In this document: positions 7,744 through 16,270 of the stretch, one piece after another
How positions within the stretch are numbered: position 1 is the first letter of the stretch
Layout of the letters: each line of letters opens with the position of its first letter
NCBI GenBank assembly: GCA_043820045.1
Contig: JBDREF010000107.1
Location: 1 to 33,177 of the forward strand
Origin: JBDREF01 sp043820045
GTDB lineage: Bacteria > Planctomycetota > Phycisphaerae > Sedimentisphaerales > Anaerobacaceae
DNA length: 33,177 nt
Direction: 5' to 3'
Notes under the pieces: generated by a model
Databases searched by the model: none
Seen by the model: the letters and a program-made list of their open reading frames with translations, nothing else
What the model was told of the DNA's origin: nothing
Program-made: the position numbers and the translations under genes

Positions 7744-10700
7744 CTACTCATGTGGATTACCCGTATTGATGGGAATGCTTTTGGTTACCGAGCGGATATG
7801 GATGTCGCGCTGCGGGAAGGCAATCTCGATGCCCGCTTTCCGGAATGCTTGATCGATTGCGCAGTTGATATTGTGCCAGACAGGAACATAGTTGTCTATG
7901 CCGGCAATGTACACACGCAGTTCGAACTCCAGACTGTTGTCCCCGAAGTTCTTGAAAATGACGATGGGTTTCGGGTCCTCAAGGACTAAAGGATTGGCCC
8001 TTGCAACCTCGTAGAGGATTCTCTCGGCTTTGCCGATGTCGGAGCCGTAGGCGATACCCACGAGAAACTCTCGGCGCAGAACGTTGTCCGACAAGGTCCA
8101 GTTGATCAGCCGCCCGGTGACGAACTCCTTGTTAGGCACAACAAGCTCGCGCTGGTCCCATCGGCGAATCGTGGTCGCCCGAATCCTGATTTTCGACACT
8201 TTTCCCGTCACATCGGCGATGGTGACCACGTCATCGACGCGAATCGGCTGCTCGAAGAGAATAATCAGGCCACTGACGAAGTTGGCAAATATCTCCTGCA
8301 AACCGAAGCCCAATCCTACGGTCATCGCGGCGATGAGCCACTGAACCTTCGACCAGCCTATCCCTATTTCACTGAACGCGAGCACCGTGCCGACGACGAC
8401 CAGCGTGTACCTGAAAAGTGTCGTGATGGCAAAGCGAACGCCGCGGTCAAGCGGCAGCCGCCTTAGTATGATGATCTCCAGCAAACCGGGCACGTTCCTA
8501 GTCACGATCACGGTCAGCGCCACCGCCAGCAGAGCCATCACCACCGATCCCAGAGTCACCGGGTTCTCGCCGGTCATTCCCCAAAGCTGTATTTCCGCCA
8601 GAGCGCCCAAAGCAGGCAAGACATCCTTCCAGACGTACCATATACCGCCAATGGGGAAAAAGACCGTAATCACATCGATAAGACGCCGAGTTTGGCGCGA
8701 TATCTGGAAAATTGTCGTCTCGTCGGCCCTTGTTTTGCTCTGCTGCGGCTCTGGAGTTGAATCGGACTCACCCTTGGTTTCCACCTCTTGCTCGGCGGCC
8801 TCGCGTTTCTGCCTTTCCAGGAGAGCAAGCCTTCGCTGCGCCACCATCAGCCAGCGGACGAACACGGCTCTGACCAGAATCGTCAAGAGAATCAGGACTA
8901 TCGTGATCACAAGCTTCTCATATAGATGGCGGGCCGCGTAGAGGTAACCCATTCCGGCCAACAGCGCAAATGCAGCGGGAAGAAGGAAGCACGGCGGGTA
9001 CCAGAGGTATCGCAGGCGTTCCAGCCAGCCGCCCCGCCTCTGCTTGAGATACGGTTCCATGAGCGGACCCGTCGGGCGCAACAGCAATAGCAGCAGCAGT
9101 GAGAGCACAACAAGACCCGCCATGAAGAACAGGCGGCCCGCGGAATTGTACCATTGTTCGCCCGTCTGCTGGGTCTGCATGAGCTGTACTATGAACATGA
9201 TGGGAATCGTCAGTACAAAGTACCAGGCTAACAATCGCCTGAAGAACGTGAGCGGCTCGTGACGCATGCGCAGGTGGTCCTGAGCCAGGCCGTGAGTCAT
9301 GGCAAAATGCCGCAGGAAGCAGAGCGTAAAGACGACCGGCACAAGTTCGAGCAAACCCGAAGCGATCGCCTGCGTAAAGTCATGATCCCCAGCGGCTGCG
9401 GACAGACGCCATTGAACCACGAACAGAATAACGGGCCAGGTCGCTGCGAGAAATATCGTCAGCCCGAGCGTCTTAAGGGTATGTACGAAGCTGTCGGTCT
9501 GCACCTGACGGACCTGCTCGGAAAGTGCTTCAATAGCTCCATGCGCCCTCGGGTGGAGCACGACCAATGACATAACGACCAGCAGTGCCGCCACATATAA
9601 TGCGATGTTATGGCTGAAGTCCGCCCACAAAGCCGCGGCGACCTGATGCCAATTAGCCGGCGAGAGCAGCCACGCCAGGGCAAACACGCTCGTGCGAAGG
9701 TCGTACAGACGCAGCGCGGGGCTGCTCTTGACCCAGAGAATATTGGCGTCGATGAATTCGGCAAACGCCCGCACGGTCTCAACGTACTGGCGTTCTTTGG
9801 CGTCGAGATTTGCCAGCTTGGTGGAATAGTCGCCGTACAAATCCGCTATTGTCCTGAGCAGCTTGCGCTGGCTATCGTAGTAGTTGGCGGCCTCCTTCTT
9901 TATCGCGTCGTGCCGGGCCTCTGGAATGTTTGGATCAAGCTGTGCGACAATGGCATCCAGTTCATCGGCCAGATCGCTGAGTTCGGACCATTCCCTGTCG
10001 CGTTCCATTCCATGGAATTGAGCAAGCGAAATTTCCGAAGGCCGGCCTCGCATCTGCCGCTGGTTTGGTCCGATGTTGGGCAGTTTTTCCCGCTGGCCTA
10101 ACAGAATCATCCCCATTGCGTCCGTGACTTGCCCGGCCGTATCGACCTTGGCGCGTACGTCGACAAAACTCTTCTGCACGGCCGCAAGCTTTGTGTCAAT
10201 CTCCTCGGAATACTTCGTCACAGTCTGGACCTCGGCCACCAAAGAAGCCTGAATCTCCGCAAGCTTTCTGTTCTCCTCCGCGATTGCCTGGATCGCCGGA
10301 TGAGCATACCGTGTCTCCTCCTTGGCACGGATCGCCTCCTTCTTGGCGGCCTCGGCTTCCTTCTGCCGCAGGTCGCCAACCTTCTGCTGCCAGAACTCCG
10401 CCAGCTTCTCCGCCGAAGCTGATTGCCGGGCCGCCAGGTCCCTTTGGGCGGCGAGCAGGTCGCTGCCGGCATCATAGAACAGCAGCTCCTCGGTGTTGGC
10501 TGCTACCTGACTGTCCAAGGCGCGTTGCTGGACAAGCAGCAGATCTCGATTTGCCTGTTCCAGTTCAGTGCTCTGCCCTTCCACTGCGGGGGCGGCAAGC
10601 TTAGTCTTTACCTCTTCGATCTTCTGTTTGGCGGTGTTCGATTCCTCCGGTATCCTGGTTCTCCTGTCGGCTCTCCTCTTAGGCTCGCTTTCCCAGTTGC

Positions 10701-11244
10701 CAACATTCTTCTTGGCCTCCTCAAGGGCCAGTCTCACCGTTGCCAGGGTCTGCTCGGCCTGCGTCAGTGTGGTCCCGGGCGCGACTTCGGGCGCCGCAGC
10801 CGGAACTTGCGCGGCAAGCAATTCCTTCGCTTTTTCCAGACTGCCCGGCGCATTTTTCCGCTGCTGGCTGTATTGTTGTCTCTTTGCTTCGGATTCCGCG
10901 GCCAGTTTCAACTGAGCGATAGCCTTGTCGTAAGCGTCGGCAATCTTGACCTTGACGTCTTCGCTAAGCTCCTGGGATTCGGCAACTTGCTTCTTCTTTG
11001 CCTGGAGTCGTTCTACTGTCAGCGCTGCGCCGGCATCTGAAGTTGCAGGGCTGGCAGCAGCCGGCGGGGCCGGAGTGACCGAGTTGGTGTCTTGCGATTC
11101 GCGCGTGCTTTGTGCAGCATCCGGTTGGGCTTGGGCGCACAAAAAGATTGACGGAGCGAGAACCAGAATCACTGCAAGGAGCATCGCAGAAATCCCGAGT
11201 CTCGTTCGTCTGAACATGAATCCGCATGATTGCTCGTACGGCAT
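7744..11244 (-). CDS. Large MscS-family mechanosensitive channel (MscK/YbdG-like, 1166 aa)
   Basis: GGAG lies 7 nt before the ATG at 11244. The N-terminus holds a hydrophobic leader (about residues 15-38, ending near LCAQAQ) consistent with export. Residues about 70-510 are rich in Ala, Glu, Lys and Gln with heptad-like spacing, an extended periplasmic coiled-coil region as in MscK/MscM. About ten hydrophobic segments follow from about residue 540. The C-terminal 230 residues carry the MscS core: pore helix region WLIAAMTVGLGFGLQEIFANF, then the beta domain with DVVTIADVTGKVSKIRIRATTI and VVPNKEF. A small alpha/beta end domain follows (KAERILYEV, IDQAFRKAGIEIAFPQ). It should release solutes on hypo-osmotic shock in the inner membrane. 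Its length resembles the largest MscS subfamilies. The gene stands alone, with no obvious operon partner. Confidence 0.92.
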   Translation of the reverse strand: MPYEQSCGFMFRRTRLGISAMLLAVILVLAPSIFLCAQAQPDAAQSTRESQDTNSVTPAPPAAASPATSDAGAALTVERLQAKKKQVAESQELSEDVKVKIADAYDKAIAQLKLAAESEAKRQQYSQQRKNAPGSLEKAKELLAAQVPAAAPEVAPGTTLTQAEQTLATVRLALEEAKKNVGNWESEPKRRADRRTRIPEESNTAKQKIEEVKTKLAAPAVEGQSTELEQANRDLLLVQQRALDSQVAANTEELLFYDAGSDLLAAQRDLAARQSASAEKLAEFWQQKVGDLRQKEAEAAKKEAIRAKEETRYAHPAIQAIAEENRKLAEIQASLVAEVQTVTKYSEEIDTKLAAVQKSFVDVRAKVDTAGQVTDAMGMILLGQREKLPNIGPNQRQMRGRPSEISLAQFHGMERDREWSELSDLADELDAIVAQLDPNIPEARHDAIKKEAANYYDSQRKLLRTIADLYGDYSTKLANLDAKERQYVETVRAFAEFIDANILWVKSSPALRLYDLRTSVFALAWLLSPANWHQVAAALWADFSHNIALYVAALLVVMSLVVLHPRAHGAIEALSEQVRQVQTDSFVHTLKTLGLTIFLAATWPVILFVVQWRLSAAAGDHDFTQAIASGLLELVPVVFTLCFLRHFAMTHGLAQDHLRMRHEPLTFFRRLLAWYFVLTIPIMFIVQLMQTQQTGEQWYNSAGRLFFMAGLVVLSLLLLLLLRPTGPLMEPYLKQRRGGWLERLRYLWYPPCFLLPAAFALLAGMGYLYAARHLYEKLVITIVLILLTILVRAVFVRWLMVAQRRLALLERQKREAAEQEVETKGESDSTPEPQQSKTRADETTIFQISRQTRRLIDVITVFFPIGGIWYVWKDVLPALGALAEIQLWGMTGENPVTLGSVVMALLAVALTVIVTRNVPGLLEIIILRRLPLDRGVRFAITTLFRYTLVVVGTVLAFSEIGIGWSKVQWLIAAMTVGLGFGLQEIFANFVSGLIILFEQPIRVDDVVTIADVTGKVSKIRIRATTIRRWDQRELVVPNKEFVTGRLINWTLSDNVLRREFLVGIAYGSDIGKAERILYEVARANPLVLEDPKPIVIFKNFGDNSLEFELRVYIAGIDNYVPVWHNINCAIDQAFRKAGIEIAFPQRDIHIRSVTKSIPINTGNPHE

Positions 11245-11315
11245 AACCTTACTCCAAAAGTCGTCAGCAACGACTCACTGGCCCCCAGAGGCCAACTCTC
11301 AGCATAACCATAACA

Positions 11316-11336
11316 CGCCTTGGCTCAGAATGACAG
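11316..11336. repeat. Possible remnant of a CTCAGAATGACA-type interspersed repeat
   Basis: The stretch ending ctcagaatgacag, in the 170-bp gap between two minus-strand genes, resembles from memory the end of a widespread non-coding repeat of environmental bacteria whose translation reads like AQNDS. Only one end is visible and no matching partner was found nearby, so the call is weak. The rest of the gap holds only a T-rich 7-bp hairpin near 11371-11389. Confidence 0.25.
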
Positions 11337-11414
11337 CAAAAATGAGGTCATAACACCGTACAAATCAGGGGTCGAAAAGTTTTTTTTCGAAGGTTTCTTC
11401 CACCCTCGAATCTC

Positions 11415-12680
11415 TTATTCCTTTCCGCCGCCAACAGAGATTAGGTGTGAATACGTGCGCAGATACATCCTGCCGCCGGCAACAGCCGGGGTCGCCTGGC
11501 TCTTTTCACCCAATGAGTTTATCGCCAGCAGCTCGTATTTCGGCGCCGCCCTGATAACCGGAACCTCGCCTGCTCTGTTGATGCAGTACAGCAGGCCGTT
11601 GACCCAGACGGGCGAGCCGTAAAACCTGCCGCCCGGCTTCTCGCACCAAAGCACTTGGCCCGTATCGACGCGCAGGCAGGAGACATCACCCTGATCGTGA
11701 AATGTAAAGAGCAGACCATCTTTGGCCAGGGAAGTAGGAACGTACGGTGCGGACTTTCCCGTGCACGTGTAAACCAGCTTTGCCTGCTGCGGTTCAACGG
11801 CGAGGGGAGCCCGGACGGCGGCCAGTTGTATTCCGGCCGCACCTTTGCCGCAGGTGCCAATCAGCATATCACCTGCAATGACCGGCGAGCTAACCACCCG
11901 AGCCGGCAACGCCGACTGCACTTCCCAAACCACACTTCCTGTAGCGGGATTAACAGCCGTGATGCCGTGGGCCTCGCTGGTGAATATCAACTGGGGCTCG
12001 CCCCCTTCCGGAAGGTAATCGCAAGGCGTGGAATAGGACTCCTGACGGCTTTCCCGCTTTAGAATCCAGCGGGTTTGCCCCGTCTTGCGATCCAAAGCGA
12101 GCCACGCGCTTTCGTGCTGCTCGCTCTTTTGCCAATGCTCAAAAGTAAATACCACGATATCGTCGTAAAGCATGGGCGACGTCCCAGGCCCGAACTGAGA
12201 ATACACCCCGGGGAAAGTGCGTCGCCAGAGTTCATCGCCGTTGTGGTCCAAGGCGGCCAGAATCGTCTCATGGCTCGTTTGCCACAGGACATAGACGCGG
12301 TCGGCATCCACAACAGGCGTAGTGGTGGCGTAGCTGTTGTCATTATGGAAGCGATAAGGCGTAAGTTTGTATTGCTTTCGCCATAACACCCGCCCGTCGG
12401 AGACATCCAGTGCCAGGAGTATCCCGCCCGCAGGCTCAGGATCTTCGCATGTCACGAACACCTTGTCCTTCCAGATCACCGGCGAACCGTGCCCCCCTGC
12501 CGGCAGTTTCATCTTCCAATTGTAATCCTGCTGCGTCCACTTGACGGGAATCGTCCGGGCATCACTTATCCCCTGGCCATGCGGGCCGCGAAACCGGGTC
12601 CACTCCTGCCCCTGCGCCGCGCAAGTCAACAACATGCTCAGGAGCAAAGACATGCTCCATCCTTTGGTTCTTCTCATCAT
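11415..12680 (-). CDS. Secreted PQQ-like beta-propeller protein (about 421 aa)
   Basis: The frame is open back to 12860, but that stretch overlaps the oxidoreductase gene. The start is placed at the tandem ATGs at 12680/12677 because they directly precede a signal peptide (SMSLLLSMLLTCAAQGQ). After it comes WTRFRGPHGQGISD, the usual first blade of this secreted propeller subfamily, about 35 residues in. Blades follow with LLALDVSDGRVLWRK, LAALDHNGDELWRR, WLALDRKTGQTRWIL, ITAVNPATGSVVWEV and CLRVDTGQVLWCEK. No strong ribosome site is visible. The upstream gene ends only 7 nt before, so translation is probably coupled. It shares layout and wording (RFRGP..QGIS, GSPVIW) with the 22445-23725 protein and is likely its paralogue. 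It probably binds or scaffolds in the periplasm; no catalytic motif is evident. Confidence 0.87.
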   Translation of the reverse strand: MMRRTKGWSMSLLLSMLLTCAAQGQEWTRFRGPHGQGISDARTIPVKWTQQDYNWKMKLPAGGHGSPVIWKDKVFVTCEDPEPAGGILLALDVSDGRVLWRKQYKLTPYRFHNDNSYATTTPVVDADRVYVLWQTSHETILAALDHNGDELWRRTFPGVYSQFGPGTSPMLYDDIVVFTFEHWQKSEQHESAWLALDRKTGQTRWILKRESRQESYSTPCDYLPEGGEPQLIFTSEAHGITAVNPATGSVVWEVQSALPARVVSSPVIAGDMLIGTCGKGAAGIQLAAVRAPLAVEPQQAKLVYTCTGKSAPYVPTSLAKDGLLFTFHDQGDVSCLRVDTGQVLWCEKPGGRFYGSPVWVNGLLYCINRAGEVPVIRAAPKYELLAINSLGEKSQATPAVAGGRMYLRTYSHLISVGGGKE

Positions 12681-12687
12681 CGCCAAG

Positions 12688-14151
12688 TTATACTCGCTCC
12701 GGTACAACAAATGGGCTTCGATAATCGCGGGAGACCAGTTTGTTTGCCGGCTCCCTGAACTCGCCAACGAATCTTTCCCTCTTGGGGTCGAATTCCAGCA
12801 TGGGCCCAAGTGCAGCCGGCGTCTTCTCAAGATCAATACCATTGGCATCCAGATGAGCAAGAAACCGGTCGAACGATTTTGTGAATTCCTTGTTCCCCTG
12901 AATCACCTCACGAATCCGGCCCTGGGGCGCTGCCTTGCCGAGGCGGTAGGAGATGTTCGCCATGTGAAGCAGCCCGCAGGAGAGATGCCCGTCGAGAGCA
13001 TCGGTAAACAGGTCTTCGGTCTTTCTGCTTCGCATCACGTCGATGAAGTTCTGCTTGGAACTGACTCTGTCGGACGTGAATTTTTTGATCAATACGCCCT
13101 GCTTGTCATACGCGGCCCCGTTCAGCACATACCCGTCTTCGCAGTGGACAACCGCCCCAAACTGAACGCTGCAATAGGCGTCCATGTTCTTGCCCCAATT
13201 GGCGCTATGGGCGGACTTGTCCTTTGGAAGACCGCGCACTTCGAACACTATCGGCACGGGCTCGTAGTCAAAAAACGTGATTAGCGTGTTCGGCGTTTGC
13301 CCGTCATCCACATAGCCGAATCGCCCGCCGATGCTGATTACGCGCCTGGGCAGTTCCATTTGATTCACAGCCCAGCGGCAGGAGTCCATATAGTGTATTC
13401 CCATGTTTCCAAGATCGCCGTTGCCGGTATCCCAGTCCCAATGCCAGTCGTAATGCAAGTACTCTCGCATCACGGGCTTTTTCGCAGCCGGCCCACACCA
13501 AAGCTCATAGTCGCAGTTCTTGGGTATCGGCTGGGGCCCGTCAACCTTGCCTATGCTCATACGCGGCTTGTAATTGACGCCGTGCACGTAGAGCATACTG
13601 CCCAGATTTCCCTTTCGTACATATTCGAAAGATTCTTCCAATGCACCGTCGGACCGTGGGCCATGAACGGCCTGGACAACCCGATTGTACTTCTGCGCCG
13701 CCTCGACCATCTTGCGGCCTTCGAAGATGTTGTGGGAGGCGGGCTTTTGAACGAAAACATCCTTTCCGGCCTGGGACGCCCATATAGCTATCAACGAGTG
13801 CCAATGATTCGGCGTGGTAATGCTGACGGCATCTATGTCCTTGTTTTCAAGCAACTTGCGAACATCTGTGTAAGTCTCGACCTTCTCGCCGTTATCGTTG
13901 CATTCGGCCAATACAGGCGCCATGTGGTCTTTGTCGCAGTCGCATATTGCGGCGATGCGTACGCCCGGGATCTTGCGAAATTCTCTCAAATCGCTCCTTC
14001 CCTTGCCGCCGATTTTGACGAATGAGCCCAAGCCCACCACGGCGATTCTGATGTCGTTGTTGGCTCCCAGCACGCGAGAGTGGGGAATCATTACGGCCGC
14101 GCCGGCGCAGAGCGAATTTGTCAGGAAACGCCTTCGAGAAATTCTGTTCAT
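12688..14151 (-). CDS. Tat-exported Gfo/Idh/MocA family oxidoreductase
   Basis: The ATG at 14151 is preferred over an upstream in-frame start at 14190 because GGTGGAG lies just before it and the product opens with a twin-arginine leader (SRRRFLTN, then a hydrophobic run to VLGAN). An NAD(P)-binding Rossmann domain follows from about residue 33 (IRIAVVGLGSF, then AAICDCDKDH). TTPNHWHS comes next, then VQKP with Lys136, the place of the usual EKP lysine. The C-terminal substrate domain includes a His253-containing GNMGIHYMD segment. The reaction expected for the family is NAD(P)-linked oxidation or reduction of a sugar or sugar derivative. Members with Tat leaders are typical of Planctomycetota and related phyla. 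It is followed after 7 nt by the propeller gene, which suggests an exported pair acting on the same glycan. Family is firm, substrate unknown. Confidence 0.92.
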   Translation of the reverse strand: MNRISRRRFLTNSLCAGAAVMIPHSRVLGANNDIRIAVVGLGSFVKIGGKGRSDLREFRKIPGVRIAAICDCDKDHMAPVLAECNDNGEKVETYTDVRKLLENKDIDAVSITTPNHWHSLIAIWASQAGKDVFVQKPASHNIFEGRKMVEAAQKYNRVVQAVHGPRSDGALEESFEYVRKGNLGSMLYVHGVNYKPRMSIGKVDGPQPIPKNCDYELWCGPAAKKPVMREYLHYDWHWDWDTGNGDLGNMGIHYMDSCRWAVNQMELPRRVISIGGRFGYVDDGQTPNTLITFFDYEPVPIVFEVRGLPKDKSAHSANWGKNMDAYCSVQFGAVVHCEDGYVLNGAAYDKQGVLIKKFTSDRVSSKQNFIDVMRSRKTEDLFTDALDGHLSCGLLHMANISYRLGKAAPQGRIREVIQGNKEFTKSFDRFLAHLDANGIDLEKTPAALGPMLEFDPKRERFVGEFREPANKLVSRDYRSPFVVPERV

Positions 14152-14152
14152 T

Positions 14153-14371
14153 TTACTCCACCTCATAACAATATGCGTTTTGGACGGCAAAAACAGGGCT
14201 ACTCGGTATCTCTTCAGAGCTTGGATTCAAGGATTTCCCACTCTTGGCATCGAGCCACAGGGCAAAGCAAATCCGCCCGTCATGATACCAGCCGCGTCTG
14301 TCGGGTGCAATACCTATCCGGGCCACCACGGCCCTTATCGCACACAGTCTTGAGAAGATGTTAATTCTCAT
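14153..14371 (-). CDS. Doubtful small ORF ahead of the oxidoreductase gene (72 aa)
   Basis: This frame runs from an ATG at 14371 to a TAA whose last base lies one nucleotide before the oxidoreductase ATG, so the two would be tightly coupled. The oxidoreductase ribosome site lies inside its last codons. The start has only GGAAGG directly against the ATG plus GGGA about 10 nt upstream. The product begins with a basic, mildly hydrophobic stretch (IFSRLCAIRAVVARIGIA) and continues with RRGWYHDGRICFALWLDAKSG, which resembles no family I know. It may be a small leading gene, the decayed tail of a larger gene, or simply non-coding leader. Confidence 0.25.
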   Translation of the reverse strand: MRINIFSRLCAIRAVVARIGIAPDRRGWYHDGRICFALWLDAKSGKSLNPSSEEIPSSPVFAVQNAYCYEVE

Positions 14372-14445
14372 CCTTCCATTTCCCGTTGAACACGCATTCT
14401 TCGCGTGCGTATGTGGTAAGAGTCAGTATCAAGGAGTAATTGGCA

Positions 14446-14649
14446 ATGTTAACACAAGAAGCACAACTGAATACCGAATGCAGAGAAGAGTTGCACCTCG
14501 AGCATCTGTGCTATATCACCTCGCAGGGCTTTCACCTCAGTAATGAGCATGAGTACGAGACTCTGGTCAACGAGCCAAGATTCCTGTGCTGCCGTTGCGG
14601 CCGAATAGCCAACAGTGGCAGGAATCTGTGTGTGCCCACGGAATTGTAG
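14446..14649 (+). CDS. Small cysteine-rich protein with CxxCG motif (67 aa)
   Basis: The ATG at 14446 follows AGGAG with 9-nt spacing. An in-frame TTG two codons earlier is a less likely start. The 67-residue product has six cysteines (12, 22, 48, 49, 51, 62), with 48-51 forming FLCCRCGRIA, a CxxCG knuckle followed by a NLC at residue 62. This suggests one zinc-ribbon-like or other metal site. The end (GRNLCVPTEL) resembles small conserved proteins of anaerobic bacteria that I recall with a similar CGR...NLC tail, though I cannot name the family. There is no signal peptide. It stands alone, divergent from the oxidoreductase unit and convergent with arsM. The 283 bp after it hold no credible gene. 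Its function is unknown. Confidence 0.6.
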   Translation: MLTQEAQLNTECREELHLEHLCYITSQGFHLSNEHEYETLVNEPRFLCCRCGRIANSGRNLCVPTEL

Positions 14650-14932
14650 AGAACCGCAACCATCCGCAAGTAAGGGTAAACTCAAGAAGGAAGAGATTGC
14701 CCGCAAAACGCGTCTGCAAAAACCTGTTCGCAGACTCATCTGTTACTGACGCCCCTCAAGACTCCCCAATAGTGCAAAACCGCATCAATTCACTGACCTT
14801 TGCCGTGCCGAGATGCCTTCCCACCGGTGGATGACATCATATCTGGATTTCTTTGCCATCGGTATCTCCCCTTAACTCACGCTTGTTACCCAATAGTTGA
14901 AACGCAATATTTTGCCTGCCGGTCTATGAACA

Positions 14933-16000
14933 TCAACCGCACTGGAGCCGACCGGTTTCATTATCCTGTCCGGCACTGCTGCGGCCAATGAATGCTCCGA
15001 AGTGTTCCCCGAAGTCACCGGCTATCTGGAAATACCCTTTGAACCTGCTCTTGCCAAGCATCAGCGCCGTATTGCCGCATATTCTTTCCGGCTTGCCCTT
15101 ATAGAATACATTACTTTCGTCAAGCTCGAACACCGAAGGCGACTCAGGCACTTGCCCGGTGTAAGTTGCAGCGTGCCCGTAATCTTCATGGGTCTGCTCC
15201 AGGCCCTGGATTTTCCACAAGCGGTATGTAATGGAGTAGAACTTCGCGTCTCCGACCTTCTTCTGGATTTGTTCGTCTTTAACATCAATAGGCCTTTTGG
15301 AGCAGACTCGGGGGTCGGCAAAGCCTGCTTTTCCGGCTATTGCCTCAAAGTCCCTGTGATAGAGAGCGCCGCCGAGACATTCTCCGCGAAGCACGGGGTC
15401 TCTTGAAATTTCCACCGGCAGCCTTCTATCCACATACACATCTGAGAAATACATCTCACCGCCGATTTTCAGGGCTTCGTACACCCGCCTGAGGATCACT
15501 TCTTTATCCTCGGTGAGATTGACGACACAATTGGAAGTAAAAAGATCCAATGACTCGGCTTCGAAATGTTTCGGGATGTTTTCTATATAGTCAAAAATGA
15601 ATTCCACGTTCGGCTTGCTGTAGCCGAATGCGGCCGTTTCTTCGTCGATATATTTCATGGCAACCGCTATTTGATTCTCGGTCATGTCAATCCCGTACAC
15701 AAAGCCCTGTTCGCCCGCCAGTTGCGACATGACATAGCAGTCTCGTCCCGTTCCGCAACCGAGGTCAAGGATTCTCAGACCTTCGATGCAAAGCGGTATC
15801 GGCGAGCCGCAGCCGTAGTACTTTTCTTTGATCTCGTCGTTAACCAGGCGCAGCGCTTCGGCGATTCGAGCGGACGCCGGCCCTGAGGCGCAACAGGAGC
15901 TTGTCTTCAGGTCGGAACTCTTCCGGACCACCTGTCCGTAGTATTCCTTTACGGCGTCGTACCGCGCCTCGGGCTGCGATGATTCCGATTCTCTCGCCAT
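14933..16000 (-). CDS. arsM: Arsenite S-adenosylmethionine methyltransferase
   Basis: The ATG at 16000 has GGAG 7 nt upstream. An in-frame TTG at 16012 is less likely. The 355-aa product has class I SAM motif I, ILDLGCGTGRD (77-87), and an acidic GIDMT at 103-107. It has the cysteines expected of ArsM: Cys36/37 in SSCCA, Cys64 in YGCGSP, Cys158 in TSNCVVNL and Cys208 in GECLGGAL. Their spacing (28, 94, 50) closely matches that of the four As(III)-binding cysteines of the characterised algal enzyme. The C-terminal region (RICGNTALMLGKSRFKGYF) is also typical. The enzyme methylates arsenite in the cytoplasm, using SAM and thiols, to methylated arsenicals. No arsR, arsB or other ars gene is adjacent. 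A strong promoter precedes it at 16113-16140. No ArsR operator could be identified by eye. Confidence 0.93.
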   Translation of the reverse strand: MARESESSQPEARYDAVKEYYGQVVRKSSDLKTSSCCASGPASARIAEALRLVNDEIKEKYYGCGSPIPLCIEGLRILDLGCGTGRDCYVMSQLAGEQGFVYGIDMTENQIAVAMKYIDEETAAFGYSKPNVEFIFDYIENIPKHFEAESLDLFTSNCVVNLTEDKEVILRRVYEALKIGGEMYFSDVYVDRRLPVEISRDPVLRGECLGGALYHRDFEAIAGKAGFADPRVCSKRPIDVKDEQIQKKVGDAKFYSITYRLWKIQGLEQTHEDYGHAATYTGQVPESPSVFELDESNVFYKGKPERICGNTALMLGKSRFKGYFQIAGDFGEHFGAFIGRSSAGQDNETGRLQCG

Positions 16001-16112
16001 CTTTATCTCCAAAGAAGTTCACTTGAACCGCATTGACCGGGTACCGCCACTCTCGAAGCCCCTGGCGACTGTTGGCACGCTCGCAGAAATCCAATGAAAC
16101 GATCTGTCACCG

Positions 16113-16140
16113 ATTATAGCACTTGGCACGAATGTCTCAA
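16113..16140 (-). promoter_or_regulatory. Sigma70-type promoter for arsM
   Basis: On the minus strand, TTGAGA (16135-16140) and a perfect TATAAT (16113-16118) are separated by 16 nt, with TGC before the -10 as an extended element. The start of transcription would be near 16106, about 105 nt before the ATG at 16000. It shares the 16-nt spacer and AGTGC-before-minus-10 arrangement with the promoter at 4093-4120. Confidence 0.65.
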
Positions 16141-16198
16141 ACAGAAACGGAATCCCCCGTCGGTTTTGCCACCGAAAGCAAAGCTTGACAGAGCAATT

Positions 16199-16227
16199 GT
16201 TGACCTCCGGGTTGAAAAACCGTATGC
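16199..16227 (+). promoter_or_regulatory. Probable promoter for the DUF4832 gene
   Basis: TTGACC (16199-16204) and TATGCT (16222-16227) are separated by 17 nt on the plus strand, about 45 nt before the ATG at 16271. The -35 is good and the -10 is moderate. It lies back to back with the arsM promoter. Confidence 0.45.
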
Positions 16228-16270
16228 TCTCTTTTGTGGTCGGCCCGCCGTTAATAATTAGGATGACTGC

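Noticed and set aside
11371..11389. A T-rich 7-bp hairpin considered as a terminator for the propeller gene ending at 11415
   Set aside because: It is upstream of the MscS gene and downstream of the propeller stop in the right order, but the stem is AT-rich and no T-run follows on the minus strand.
12681..12860. N-terminal extension of the propeller gene at 11415-12680
   Set aside because: It overlaps the end of the oxidoreductase gene in another frame; the signal peptide begins at 12680/12677.
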